The notes beneath the pieces were generated by a model. It saw only the letters and a list, made by a program, of their open reading frames with translations, did no database searches and was not told the DNA's origin. Positions 35,609-45,843 of a stretch of DNA of 64,000 bases are shown here, one piece after another (the first letter of the stretch is position 1; each line of letters starts with the position of its first letter). The position numbers and the translations under genes are program-made. The DNA is from Saccharibacillus qingshengii (lineage in GTDB: Bacteria > Bacillota > Bacilli > Paenibacillales > Paenibacillaceae), in assembly GCF_013185195.1 (NCBI RefSeq), contig NZ_JAAZWC010000007.1:62001-126000 (forward strand), read 5' to 3'.

Positions 35609-35812
35609 TCAGGCTGTCGAGAAAGTCCTATTCGTAGGAGAAGCTTGTCAACTATGGGAAAAATTCGTTCCGGTCGCGTGTTGAAATCGAGAAAAGTGAT
35701 TAAATTTTAGCAGAATTTTCTCGATTTCAAAGGCGAACACTATCGTTCCTACACTGAATTTCTCCCTTCGCCTCCTCGCTTCACTTGGATTCAGACTTTC
35801 TCGACACGTTGA
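35609..35812 (+). mobile_element. Terminator-inserted MITE-like element, copy 2 (204 bp)
   Basis: Same ends as copy 1 (TCAGGC-TGTCGAGAAAGTC and GACTTTCTCGACA-CGTTGA), the same length and the same orientation. The middle differs by scattered substitutions (for example GTCAACTATGGG instead of GTCGGCTGCGGG). It is flanked by 21-nt terminator stem-loops that differ by one loop base. Confidence 0.85.
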
Positions 35813-35838
35813 GCGTCTCCTCCAGGGAGACGCTTTTT
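35813..35838. terminator. Right copy of the duplicated terminator (locus 2)
   Basis: GCGTCTCCTCCAGGGAGACGC followed by TTTTT. It differs from the left copy at one loop position (C for G). Confidence 0.85.
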
Positions 35839-35905
35839 GGCATCTGCTTCGCCAGATCAAACGGATAAGACGGAACGCTGTCGACCGCACAGGCGAACAG
35901 AGCGC

Positions 35906-36880
35906 TTATGCCGCTTCGCGCACCGGCCGGCGGAACGGCTTGGCGGACCTTCTCCCGTACGTGCCGAGCCGCCACAGGTATTCGCACGGTCCCATGGTGA
36001 ACCGGCGCAGCCAGAGTGTACTGAGCAGAGCCTGTGCGGCCAACAATACAACCGCAGCTGCGATCAACAGCGGCAGTCCGATCGTACCTTCCCAATCGAG
36101 CAGCGCGGACAGCAAGACGATGACCGCCGTCTGCATCAGATAGTTCGTCAGCGCCATCCGCCCCATATTCCCAAGCGCTCCCAAACGGCGGCGAACGGAA
36201 GGCGAGCCGCACAGCAGCAGGATCGTCGTTACATAGAAGACGCTGAGCGGCAGTCCGCCGATCGCGCTGGCCGTATCGTAGAGTCCGGTCGAATCCATCA
36301 CGGTGCGTTGAAGCAGCGCACACGGATAGATCAGCAGCAGCGAAATCAGCTGCGCTGCGAACAATCCTCCCCTGTACGCGCCGGGCTCGAACAGTCCGAT
36401 CCGTGCCGCCCCATATCCGAGTAGAAACATGCCGTAGGTCATAAAGATCGAGCCCAGATACACGCCCAGTCCGGTCATGACGAGACCGGCGGCAAGCAGC
36501 ACCCATGCGTTCGCCCGCCGAAACGGCAGCAGCAGAAACCCGAATATCGCGTAATAGACCAGTACTTCACCCGGTTGGAATAGATGATGCACAATACCAA
36601 TCGCCAGCAAAATAAGCAGTCGGCGTGCAAAAAGCAGCGAAGCCTTCTCCCCTTTTTCTTCTGCATTTTTCATAAACAAATAAAATCCCGCTCCGAACAA
36701 AAACGAAAAAATAACAAAAAAACGATGGCTGATTCCATATTCGAACCCATTGAAAAGGATCCGGTCTGCCACTCTTGCTTCGATATCGGTAACGGGAAGC
36801 AGCATCTGCTGCATATTGATGAACAAAATGCCCAGCAGCGCAAAGCCTCTCAGTATGTCGATCGATTCGATTCTTTTCAT
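35906..36880 (-). CDS. DUF418-type multi-pass membrane protein (YeiB-like)
   Basis: The product has 324 residues from ATG 36880, with GGAGGAG before it. It opens with the family signature IESIDILRGFALLGILFINM and has about eight to nine membrane helices. The C-terminal third shows MGRMALTNYLMQ and the end FTMGPCEYLWRLGTYG, which is typical of DUF418. The family is broadly related to membrane acyltransferases by topology, but its reaction is not established. It is monocistronic and converges on the SLH gene. Confidence 0.88.
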   Translation of the reverse strand: MKRIESIDILRGFALLGILFINMQQMLLPVTDIEARVADRILFNGFEYGISHRFFVIFSFLFGAGFYLFMKNAEEKGEKASLLFARRLLILLAIGIVHHLFQPGEVLVYYAIFGFLLLPFRRANAWVLLAAGLVMTGLGVYLGSIFMTYGMFLLGYGAARIGLFEPGAYRGGLFAAQLISLLLIYPCALLQRTVMDSTGLYDTASAIGGLPLSVFYVTTILLLCGSPSVRRRLGALGNMGRMALTNYLMQTAVIVLLSALLDWEGTIGLPLLIAAAVVLLAAQALLSTLWLRRFTMGPCEYLWRLGTYGRRSAKPFRRPVREAA

Positions 36881-37045
36881 AATTTCTCCTCCGTCCAAGC
36901 TTATACCCGGGTATCGTTTCGATATCGGTATTTTTCTCAGAGTAAGTCTTCTTCATGAATCGGACCATCGATTTGTCTTAACGCCTGCTTACGGCATGCG
37001 TAAGGCGATGTTCGCTCTCCATCGCCTACCGTTCGCGGCAAATGG

Positions 37046-37084
37046 CAAAAAGGGAGGTTCCGCAGCTGCGGAACCTCCCTTTGC
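37046..37084 (-). terminator. Terminator of the secreted propeller-like gene
   Basis: AAAGGGAGGTTCCGCA pairs with TGCGGAACCTCCCTTT; read on the minus strand the stem is followed by TTTTTGCC. Confidence 0.85.
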
Positions 37085-37126
37085 CCTGCCGAATCCGATT
37101 CCCGGAATCGCAATCCGTTCAAACTG

Positions 37127-38425
37127 TTATTTTTTGTCGACCAGAACGATGCGCGATACTTTCTCATTCGTCAATTTGACGCTTTTCGCTGTATTCTCGT
37201 TCATCCGGTACAGACGTCCTCCGTCCGCCGCGTTTACATAGAAGATGCCTGCTACGCCGTCTTCATACCGGCACAGCTCCCATTCGACACCGGTCATTTT
37301 CTTGAGCGCAAGTGTCGCCGGGTTCAGCACATAGGCGCCGCTCTGGGCGAATATGACTGTCGAGCGTACGACGCCCTGATTCGTCAGATTGCGGATATGG
37401 CCGACGCTGCTTACGGCGAGTTTTTTGGTTTGGGTTACTTTTCCGTTCACGATCGTCGCGGCGTAAGCCATGCCTGTGGCATCATTGAACGCCAGACTGC
37501 CGCTTCCGACATTGGCAATCTCGTGTACGCTGCCGGTGTGCAGCTTGATCGTTTTGCCCGTCGTGCCGCTGATCACGTAACCCTGCCCTTTGGCATAGTC
37601 GAAATCTCCGTCTGCGCCTAGGCGAATCCCTTTGTTAAAACCGTAATAGCCGTTTGCCCAGGCTCCCGAGTATACCGCATTCGCGTCAAGCGGCGATTTG
37701 GCATTCAGCGCTTTGGCCGCTCCGCCCTGCAGGGGCAGCGAGTACAGCACCATGCAGTCGGTCGAATACTTCGATTCACGCGGATCGGTGTTGATCATCA
37801 GATAGAGGCGTTTGCTGTCGGTCCGGGCATAGTAGGCATTGTCCAGAGCGCCTTTGGCGATCCACTGCACGCTGCCCGTACCGTCCGTTTTTCGGGAAGC
37901 GACCCAGGTTGTTCGGCCCTCTTTGAGCGCGTTATAGTAGATCCGGTCTCCGACCACTTGGAAAGCCGGAAAATCCGGATCGGCCGTTTCCGTAATTCGG
38001 ATACCGCCAGTCAATGTATCAGCATCGGCAGACGCCGCGTACAGCACCCCTTGATCGTCCATCGCGTAGACCGTACTGCCTTCGGTATCGAAGCGGACCA
38101 CGCGCTTGTCCCTGCTGAAAACCGAAGGTTTGGCAGCGGAATCTGTCAGCGGCAGACGAAGCAGCGTCGTCGACGTCTCGTCGTACAAATAATACATATA
38201 GTCCCCGGCCGGCTTAAGCTCGGTCCCGTCGAAGTTCCGGCTCAGCTGCTGCGAAACGCCGCTGTCCGTCGCGAAGCGGTACAAATCTCCGTCCGATACG
38301 TAATACACGTCCGCCTGCCGCGCAGCTGCGGCGTCTGCCGAAACTCCGGCTGTGCCGGCTGCGATCAGTACCGCGGCCATTCCCGACCGTGTCAATCTTT
38401 TCATCCACTTCCATCCGATTCGCAT
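37127..38425 (-). CDS. Secreted beta-propeller-like protein (DUF5050-like)
   Basis: The product has 432 residues from ATG 38425 with AGAGAAGGGAAA before it; upstream in-frame starts lack a ribosome site. The signal peptide is RSGMAAVLIAAGTAGVSADA. The body repeats short blades with YYVSDGDLYRFATDSG, YMYYLYDETSTTLLRLPL, VYAMDDQGVLYAASADAD and RIYYNALKEGRT, a pattern of DUF5050/prolow-density-like propellers. No catalytic motif is seen. It ends in KVSRIVLVDKK. Probably an envelope sensor or structural protein; the true role is unknown. Confidence 0.72.
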   Translation of the reverse strand: MRIGWKWMKRLTRSGMAAVLIAAGTAGVSADAAAARQADVYYVSDGDLYRFATDSGVSQQLSRNFDGTELKPAGDYMYYLYDETSTTLLRLPLTDSAAKPSVFSRDKRVVRFDTEGSTVYAMDDQGVLYAASADADTLTGGIRITETADPDFPAFQVVGDRIYYNALKEGRTTWVASRKTDGTGSVQWIAKGALDNAYYARTDSKRLYLMINTDPRESKYSTDCMVLYSLPLQGGAAKALNAKSPLDANAVYSGAWANGYYGFNKGIRLGADGDFDYAKGQGYVISGTTGKTIKLHTGSVHEIANVGSGSLAFNDATGMAYAATIVNGKVTQTKKLAVSSVGHIRNLTNQGVVRSTVIFAQSGAYVLNPATLALKKMTGVEWELCRYEDGVAGIFYVNAADGGRLYRMNENTAKSVKLTNEKVSRIVLVDKK

Positions 38426-38610
38426 GTTCGTTTCCCTTCTCTCGTCTGCTGATAAACCGGGAATATGCGAACGGCACACGCCCCATTTTCTCCGATACCC
38501 GTCTATCGACATAGGCTCTAATAGGCTACCATAACGCTCTTTCAAAAAGAACAGGAAATAGATAGGGAATTCTGAAAATGCGGCGGTCTGTTCGGCCCTG
38601 CGAGCGCAGC

Positions 38611-38640
38611 AAAAAAAGAAGCGGGCTGCCCCGCTTCTTC
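38611..38640 (-). terminator. Terminator of the first PepSY gene
   Basis: AAGAAGCGGG and CCCGCTTCTT pair; on the minus strand the stem is followed by TTTTTTT. Confidence 0.85.
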
Positions 38641-38656
38641 AGACGTTCCCGATCAC

Positions 38657-39331
38657 TCAGTTGTCGTCGTCATCGCTATCGTTATCATCGTCGTCATTGT
38701 CGCGATCGTTGTCATCGTTATCGTTATCGTTATCGTTATCGTTATCGTCGCTGTCGATATCGCTCGACAGCACTTTGCCCGTTTGGGCATCCACGGTTAC
38801 GTCGGCTTCGCCCGTCGCGGTCCGAATATCGATCTCGTACACATAACGGCCGTCCTCTTCATCCAGATCGTTGTCCGTCACCTTGCCTCCGCCGACATGC
38901 TTCACGGCCGTGGAAGCGGCCTGTTCCGCCGTATATTTGACATCTGCGGCAGCGGCTCCCGTATTCGAAGCACCGCTTGTACGGTCGTCGTCGTTATCGT
39001 TTAGATCGTCGTCTTCCACGACTTTGAGTACCGAGCCGCTGTAAGCGTCGACCCAAACATCTACATCTCCCGATGTGCGGTCGATATCGACTTCATAGTA
39101 CGTTTTGCCTCCGCGCGTCTCAAGTTCAATATCGTCTACCGTTCCTTTTTGCGCTTTGAGCGCGATTTCTTTCGCTTGGGTTTTGGAGATCATCGCCTTG
39201 GAAGTCGATACAGCTGCCGCGCCTGTCTGCGTGGAAGCCGCTCCCGTTCCTGCTCCGCTTGCCAGCGCCGCCGTTCCTCCGAGTGTCAATGCCGCCGCTA
39301 CCGCGCCGATCATCATTTTACGTTTTACCAT
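38657..39331 (-). CDS. Secreted PepSY-domain protein with Asp/Asn-repeat tail
   Basis: This 224-residue protein has a signal peptide (KMMIGAVAAALTLGGTAALA) and two PepSY modules: AKEIALKAQKGTVDDIELET with YYEVDIDRTSGDVDVWVDAY, and AASTAVKHVGGGKVTDNDLD with YVYEIDIRTATGEADVTVDA. The last 35 residues are almost only Asp and Asn, encoded by a GTTATC-type 6-base tandem repeat. PepSY domains inhibit proteases or act as small sensor modules. It lies just downstream of a second PepSY gene and a two-component system, which fits an envelope-stress unit. GAGGAGGAG precedes the ATG. Confidence 0.88.
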   Translation of the reverse strand: MVKRKMMIGAVAAALTLGGTAALASGAGTGAASTQTGAAAVSTSKAMISKTQAKEIALKAQKGTVDDIELETRGGKTYYEVDIDRTSGDVDVWVDAYSGSVLKVVEDDDLNDNDDDRTSGASNTGAAAADVKYTAEQAASTAVKHVGGGKVTDNDLDEEDGRYVYEIDIRTATGEADVTVDAQTGKVLSSDIDSDDNDNDNDNDNDDNDRDNDDDDNDSDDDDN

Positions 39332-39450
39332 ATTAATCTCCTCCTCTTTCTCTTCTGTGAATTGCAGGAATTGCTTCTGTTCCCTGCCGCACTCTTAGAT
39401 TAACGCTCCTGTCTGAGAAGGAGGGGAGAGCTTCATTAGAATTCGATGAG

Positions 39451-39489
39451 AAAAAAGACCGTTCCCGAAGTCTCGCCGGAAACGGTCTT
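39451..39489 (-). terminator. Terminator of the PepSY/two-component operon
   Basis: AAGACCGTT...AACGGTCTT with extra pairing inside; on the minus strand a TTTTTT run follows. Confidence 0.8.
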
Positions 39490-39520
39490 GGATGGATACT
39501 GCCAAACGTTCTTGGGCCTG

Positions 39521-40444
39521 TTACGTATCCTCGTCGCTGCTCTCGTCTTGATCCGAGTCCTCGTCCGGATTCGGAGAATCTTCCTGCCCGGAAGACGGCG
39601 GGTCGGAGTCGCTGTCCTCCTCTTCGTCCCAGGTAATCGTCTGCATCGCTCCGGATACGGCATTGATCTGCACCTCGGCTTGGCGGCCGGTCTTCAATTC
39701 GACGTCGACCAGATAATACGCCTGTCCGTCTTCTTCGCTGCGCAGTTCGGCGTCGCTGTCTTCCACGGCACCGGATTCGACGCCAAGCGCAGACGCGGCC
39801 GCCGCTTTGGCCTGCCGCTCGCTCAGCAGCCGGGCATTTGCGCCGCCGGGATCGTCAGGCGAAGCCGGGGTTCCCCCGGAAGACGGAACGTCCTCGCCGG
39901 GATCCTGCGGCGGCGGATCTTCGTCCGGCTCCTGTCCGCCTGCGGATACGCCGCTGCCGGCCAGCGGCGTATCCGTCAGCGTATCTCCGGTATACGCGTC
40001 GATCGTAAGTCTGCGGCGTTCGCCCGAAGCTTCGGTGAGTTCCGCCGCATACAGACGCGATTCCCCGCTGCTCTTGTCCAGTTCAAGCCGCTCGACCCTT
40101 ACACCTGCCTGCCGCTCAAGCCGGGCTTTGATCTCGCTCCGGCTTATGATTTCGCGCGGCGGAGCCGCCGCCGCTTCAAGCCGCCGGATCGACTCGACCC
40201 GACCGTCCGCCGCATACAGCTTGACCGTATACAGCCCCGCTTCGGTCCGAAGCTGCATTTCGTACAAATCTCCGGTCTGGCGGGCCGACTCGATCTGTCC
40301 CGAGTACAGTTTGAGCAGCTTCTTCTCGGCCTCTGTCGGCGTAAGCGAAGGCTCTGCCGAACTCCAGGGGCTCCAGACCAGCAGCCCGCCGGCGGCAGCG
40401 GCAGCCAATAGTAACGCTGCCGCCCATGCCGTTCTTCGTTTCAT
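39521..40444 (-). CDS. Membrane-anchored PepSY-domain protein
   Basis: The product has 307 residues from ATG 40444 with AAGGAGGAG before it. One N-terminal membrane helix (AWAAALLLAAAAAGGLLVW) anchors a long external part with two or three PepSY-like modules (KLLKLYSGQIESARQTGDLY; SEIKARLERQAGVRVERLEL; AAAASALGVESGAVEDSDAE), separated by Pro/Asp/Glu-rich linkers. The tail is acidic (DSDQDESSDEDT). Its start overlaps the stop of the histidine kinase (ATGA), so it belongs to the same operon and may supply or modulate the signal. The arrangement recalls B. subtilis YkoG-YkoH-YkoI. Confidence 0.85.
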   Translation of the reverse strand: MKRRTAWAAALLLAAAAAGGLLVWSPWSSAEPSLTPTEAEKKLLKLYSGQIESARQTGDLYEMQLRTEAGLYTVKLYAADGRVESIRRLEAAAAPPREIISRSEIKARLERQAGVRVERLELDKSSGESRLYAAELTEASGERRRLTIDAYTGDTLTDTPLAGSGVSAGGQEPDEDPPPQDPGEDVPSSGGTPASPDDPGGANARLLSERQAKAAAASALGVESGAVEDSDAELRSEEDGQAYYLVDVELKTGRQAEVQINAVSGAMQTITWDEEEDSDSDPPSSGQEDSPNPDEDSDQDESSDEDT

Positions 40445-41907
40445 GGCGATTCTCCTCCTTCCTCGCTTCTGGACCACCGCCCGCGTGCCGGAAGAATATC
40501 GCGCCTAAAGCGCTCCCCTCCCCGGTCTGCGGTCTCTGCGGGCGGAAAATGCAGCGTAACCGCCGTGCCTTCCCCGACCTCGCTCTTCATCACGATGCGG
40601 ATTCCGAGAGCCTGGGCCAGATCCTGGGCCAAAGACAGTCCGAGACCCGAACCTCCGGCGCCGGTACTGCGGGTTCGGGAAGTATCCACCCGATAGAAAC
40701 GGTCGAACACTTTCGGCAGCTCTTCTTCGGAAATCCCGATTCCCCGGTCGACCACTTGCAATTCGGCGGGCTTGTCCCCGCCTCCGGTCACGGTCAGCGT
40801 AATCCGGTCTTCGCTGTATTTTCGCGCGTTATCCAGCAGGATGAAGAGCAGCTGCCGCACCTTGGCCGCATCGGTCCGGACGAAGACCGGCCGGAGCGCT
40901 TCGACTTCGATCTCCCGTCCGTAAGCGCGCATGAACGCCCGCGCGGACTCTCCGGCCGATTCCGACAGATCGGTATCGACGATCTCTAGCCGGTCCGCTT
41001 CCGGGCTTCGGGCCAGCTGCAGCAGACGCTCGGTCAGCTCTCGCATCCGCACGGACTCGGACAAGATGGCATCGACCGCTTCGTCGAACACTTCGGGTCT
41101 GTCTTTGCCTCTGCGTTTCAACAGGCTGGCGTAGCTCTCGATAATGGTCAGCGGCGTCTTCAGCTCATGCGAAGCATCGGAGACAAAACGCTCCTGCCGC
41201 GCAAAGTTCCCTTCCAGCAGTCCGATCATTTCATTGAAGGTCCGTCCCATCTCCGCCAGTTCGTCGCCGGGGCGCTGCCCCGTCTCGATCTGCTGAAACC
41301 GGCCGCTGCGCCGAATATCGCCCATTGTGCCGGTCAGTGCGGCAATCGGCCTGACAATCCGGTTCGCCAGCACGGTGCTGGCCAGTACCGCCGGAATCAG
41401 GGCCAGCAGCGCCACAATGACCAGTACGGTCTTCAATACGTCGAAACGGTCTTCGATATCGGCAATACTGCGGCTGACCTGGACGCTCAGCACTTCGCCG
41501 TCGGGCCAGATCACCGGCACGGAGACCCGGATATACCCTTTGCCGCCGCTGCTCAGGCGCTCGGCCGCATGCGAAGCCGTATAGGCATAAGGTTCGCTGC
41601 TGAGGCGCTCGCTAAGCTGCGTATCTTCGCTTGCCGTCACGGGACGGGCCAGACTGGTCCCGTCCGGCTGGACGACCCTCAGCATGCCGTCGGCCGGCGC
41701 ATAGGCGCGCAGCAGATCGTCCGGCGCGGTACGCGAAGCCGATTCGCTGATTCGCTCGGCGGTCAGCTCCGCCTCTATCTCGAAGCGCAGGCTTTCCGCA
41801 TCCAGCGACATTTTCTCGAACAGCAGGTAGATCGAGATGCAGGCCGCCGCCAGCAGCGCCGCAAACAGCACCGACGAATAGAGGTAGATTTTACTTTTGA
41901 GCCTCAT
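40441..41907 (-). CDS. Membrane sensor histidine kinase (OmpR-partner type)
   Basis: The 488-residue protein has two membrane helices (near residues 8-28 and 160-180) around an extracellular sensor of about 130 residues. Then come HAMP, a HisKA domain with the phosphorylated histidine in VSDASHELKTPLTIIESYAS, and the ATPase boxes LFILLDNARKYSED, VDRGIGISEEELPKVFDRFY and GSGLGLSLAQDLA. It overlaps the response regulator by 4 bp (ATGA) on one side and the PepSY gene on the other. The signal is unknown; the acidic sensor and PepSY partner suggest envelope stress. Confidence 0.93.
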   Translation of the reverse strand: MRLKSKIYLYSSVLFAALLAAACISIYLLFEKMSLDAESLRFEIEAELTAERISESASRTAPDDLLRAYAPADGMLRVVQPDGTSLARPVTASEDTQLSERLSSEPYAYTASHAAERLSSGGKGYIRVSVPVIWPDGEVLSVQVSRSIADIEDRFDVLKTVLVIVALLALIPAVLASTVLANRIVRPIAALTGTMGDIRRSGRFQQIETGQRPGDELAEMGRTFNEMIGLLEGNFARQERFVSDASHELKTPLTIIESYASLLKRRGKDRPEVFDEAVDAILSESVRMRELTERLLQLARSPEADRLEIVDTDLSESAGESARAFMRAYGREIEVEALRPVFVRTDAAKVRQLLFILLDNARKYSEDRITLTVTGGGDKPAELQVVDRGIGISEEELPKVFDRFYRVDTSRTRSTGAGGSGLGLSLAQDLAQALGIRIVMKSEVGEGTAVTLHFPPAETADRGGERFRRDILPARGRWSRSEEGGESP

Positions 41908-42611
41908 GGGGATTCCTTCAGCACATAACCGACGCCGCGAACCGTATGGATCAGCTCGGGAAGTCCCTCTTCATCGATTTTTTTGCGCACATAACGGATA
42001 TAGACATCGACGACGTTCGTATCGCCGGCGTAATCGTAGCCCCACACCTCGCGGATCATCTGCTCCCGGCTTAAGACTTGGCGCTGGTTGCGCAGCAGGA
42101 AGACGAGCAGGTCGAATTCGCGGGGAGTCAGTTCGATCCGCCGTTCGCCGCGGAAGACTTCTCTCGTCTGTTCGTTTAATCTGAGGCTGCCCGCCGTAAG
42201 GGACTCTTCCGGCTGCGCCGATCCTTCGCGCCCCGAACCGGCGGCCGCACTGGCTCGCAGGGCCGAACGGATGCGCGCCAGCAGTTCCTCGATCTGGAAC
42301 GGCTTGGTCACATAGTCGCTTGCCCCGAGATCGAGTCCCGACACTTTGTCTTCTACCGAATCTTTTGCGGTCAGGAGAATAACGGGAGTCAGCGAATCGG
42401 CCGACCGAATCCGCCGCAGCACTTCGATCCCGCTGAAACCCGGCAGCATCACATCCAGCAGGATCAGATCCCAGCCGCCTTCCCGGTATTTGTCCAATCC
42501 TTCCGAACCCGACCCGGCACGGCCTGTCCGATATCCTTCATAACCGAGCTCCAGTTCCAGCAGCCGGGCGATTTTCTCTTCGTCTTCAATAATCAGTATT
42601 GTTCCGGTCAC
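41904..42611 (-). CDS. OmpR/PhoB-family response regulator
   Basis: This 235-residue protein has a receiver domain with the acidic pair near residue 10 (IIEDEEKIARLLE), the phospho-accepting aspartate in LILLDVMLPGFSG and the conserved lysine in DYVTKPF. The C-terminal winged helix contains LTPREFDLLVFLLRNQRQVL and VDVYIRYVRKKID. A Ser/Gly linker of about 20 residues joins them. It heads the operon with the kinase and the anchored PepSY protein. Its likely targets are these genes and the neighbouring PepSY gene at 38657. Confidence 0.94.
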   Translation of the reverse strand: MTGTILIIEDEEKIARLLELELGYEGYRTGRAGSGSEGLDKYREGGWDLILLDVMLPGFSGIEVLRRIRSADSLTPVILLTAKDSVEDKVSGLDLGASDYVTKPFQIEELLARIRSALRASAAAGSGREGSAQPEESLTAGSLRLNEQTREVFRGERRIELTPREFDLLVFLLRNQRQVLSREQMIREVWGYDYAGDTNVVDVYIRYVRKKIDEEGLPELIHTVRGVGYVLKESP

Positions 42612-42918
42612 AGCCGGTCCTCCTTCTTCCGTCGCTTCGCATCCCGCCGATCTCTACAATCCGCGGCCGCCCGCTCCGGCTTTCGTTTCTCTTCGGGCGG
42701 CGCTTCCGGCCTGCGACTGGAAACGCCTTGTCCCATAGTTTAAGCCAAATCGGATCCGTCCGCCAGAAGAGTCAGAATCTATGCAATATCTCTAGGACTT
42801 TGGTTGCATTTTACTTAAAAAAGACATCTAACAGTTTACTCTTTGTGTCAACTTTTTTTATACTTAAGCGATATTCGGCAGTTTCCATTCAACCGTTTAC
42901 AAAAAGGAGGGTTCTTTC
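42612..42918. other. Divergent intergenic region between the two-component operon and ddh
   Basis: In these 307 bp no gene was found. The left half is GC-rich and contains no obvious signal. The right half is AT-rich. TTTACT (42835-42840), 18 bases and TATACT (42859-42864) make a plausible promoter for the dehydrogenase gene, followed by AAAAAGGAGGG. A minus-strand promoter for the regulator was not identified with confidence. Confidence 0.5.
42835..42864 (+). promoter_or_regulatory. Candidate promoter of the diaminopimelate dehydrogenase gene
   Basis: TTTACT-N18-TATACT in an AT-rich stretch, 55 bases before the start codon. Confidence 0.45.
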
Positions 42919-43905
42919 ATGCAGCAGAAAATCAGAATCGGTATCACGGGTTATGGCAACTTGGGCCGCGGCGTACGCAGTGCCATCGCACAAAATCCGG
43001 ACATGGAGCTTGTCGCCGTATTCAGCCGGCGCGATCCCAAGTCGCTGGAGCAGCGGGGAGAATCGGTCCGTTTCGTACATATGGCGGACGTTGAACGTTA
43101 TAAGGAAGAGATCGACGTCATGATCCTGTGCGGCGGGTCCGCTACGGATCTGCCGGAGCAGACGCCGCAGCTGGCCGCGCTGTTCCATACGGTAGACAGT
43201 TTCGATACCCATGCCAAAATTCCGGAATTCTACGACCGGGTCAATACGGCGGCTCTGCTGAGCGGCAAGCTCAGCGTCATCTCGACCGGCTGGGACCCGG
43301 GCTTGTTCTCCATGAACCGCCTGCTGGCCCAGTCCATCCTGCCGGAAGGCGAAGAGTATACGTTCTGGGGCAAAGGCGTCAGCCAGGGACATTCCGACGC
43401 GATCCGCCGGGTTCCGGGCGTACGCGCCGGCGTTCAGTACACGGTCCCTGTCCAAACGGCGATCGACCTGATCCGTTCGGGCGAAACGCCGGACCTCAAG
43501 ACGCGCGACAAACACATGCGCGATTGTTATGTGGTGGCGGAAGAAGGCGCGGACGAAAATGCTATCCGTGAAGCGATCGTGTCCATGCCGAACTATTTTG
43601 CCGACTATAATACCAGCGTCACGTTCATCACGATGGACGAATTGGAGCGCGAGCACTCCGGTATGCCGCACGGTGGCTTCGTCATGCGCAGCGGCGTGAC
43701 CGGAAGCGGAACGAAGCAGCGGATCGAATTCGGACTGGAACTCGAAAGCAACCCGGAATTCACCGCCAGCGTCCTCGTCGCTTATGCCCGCGCCGCTTAC
43801 CGTCTGGCTGCCGAAGGCCAGAGCGGCGCCCGCACCGTATTCGATATCCCGCTCGGCCACCTGTCCCCGAAATCCGCAGCTCAACTGCGAAGTGAATTGT
43901 TGTAG
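42919..43905 (+). CDS. ddh: meso-Diaminopimelate D-dehydrogenase
   Basis: The 328-residue NADPH enzyme aminates tetrahydrodipicolinate directly to meso-diaminopimelate, a one-step branch of lysine and cell-wall synthesis (or the reverse). The Rossmann motif is IGITGYGNLGRGVRSAI at residues 6-22. Substrate-region segments include ICGGSATDLPEQTPQL, STGWDPGLFSMNRLL and GVSQGHSDAIRRVPGVR, matching the Corynebacterium-type Ddh family in size and order. AAAAAGGAGGG precedes ATG 42919. The last codons form the first arm of a hairpin repeat that is tandemly duplicated after the gene. The ammonium-linked glutamate dehydrogenase lies just downstream. Confidence 0.92.
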   Translation: MQQKIRIGITGYGNLGRGVRSAIAQNPDMELVAVFSRRDPKSLEQRGESVRFVHMADVERYKEEIDVMILCGGSATDLPEQTPQLAALFHTVDSFDTHAKIPEFYDRVNTAALLSGKLSVISTGWDPGLFSMNRLLAQSILPEGEEYTFWGKGVSQGHSDAIRRVPGVRAGVQYTVPVQTAIDLIRSGETPDLKTRDKHMRDCYVVAEEGADENAIREAIVSMPNYFADYNTSVTFITMDELEREHSGMPHGGFVMRSGVTGSGTKQRIEFGLELESNPEFTASVLVAYARAAYRLAAEGQSGARTVFDIPLGHLSPKSAAQLRSELL

Positions 43906-43984
43906 TCCAATTCACTTTGCAGAACTGCGAAGTGAATGGCTGTAGTCCAATTCACTTTGCGGAAACTGCGAAGTGAATGGCTGT
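43883..43984. repeat. Tandem 40-41 bp hairpin repeat at the 3' end of ddh
   Basis: Two full units (43883-43922 and 43923-43962) and a third partial one (43964-43984) share AACTGCGAAGTGAAT, and the full units also share GTAGTCCAATTCACTTTGC. Each full unit folds as GCGAAGTGAATTG/CAATTCACTTTGC with an 8-base loop. The first unit includes the last codons and stop of ddh. No T-run follows, so this is not a standard terminator. Confidence 0.8.
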
Positions 43985-44026
43985 CGTTCGTTCTCCCGCC
44001 CGTCATCCGGCTCTTCAGCCGTTTGA

Positions 44027-45541
<1,515 letters not shown>

Positions 45542-45605
45542 TCCATCGTTTCTTCCAGCCGGGAATCCGAATCGGCCGTTCAGGTTGGACAAACGCCTTC
45601 CCTAA

Positions 45606-45640
45606 TCAAAAAGAGCGGAACCGAAAGTAATCGGTTCCGC
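45606..45640. terminator. Left copy of the duplicated terminator (locus 3)
   Basis: An A-run and GAGCGGAACCGA...TCGGTTCCGC. The A-run terminates transcripts of the minus-strand gene at 45934. Confidence 0.8.
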
Positions 45641-45843
45641 TTAACGTGTCGAGAAAGTCGTATTCCAAACAAAGTGAGGAGGCGGAGGGAGAAATTCAGT
45701 GAAGGAACGATAGTGTTCGCCTTTGAAATCGAGAAAATTCCGCTGAAATTTAATCTTTTTCTCGATTTCAACACGCGACCGGAACGAATTTCTCCCGCAG
45801 CCGACGAGCTTCTCCTACGAATAGGACTTTCTCGACAACCTGA
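45641..45843 (-). mobile_element. Terminator-inserted MITE-like element, copy 3 (203 bp, inverted)
   Basis: In the opposite orientation to the other three copies. Both 13-bp terminal repeats (TGTCGAGAAAGTC) are intact. It is flanked by perfect 26-nt duplicates of the gdhA terminator stem-loop. Confidence 0.85.

Noticed and set aside
43883-43984. CRISPR-like or insertion-sequence end repeats after ddh
   Set aside because: Units are directly adjacent with no spacers, include the end of ddh, and lack a transposase.
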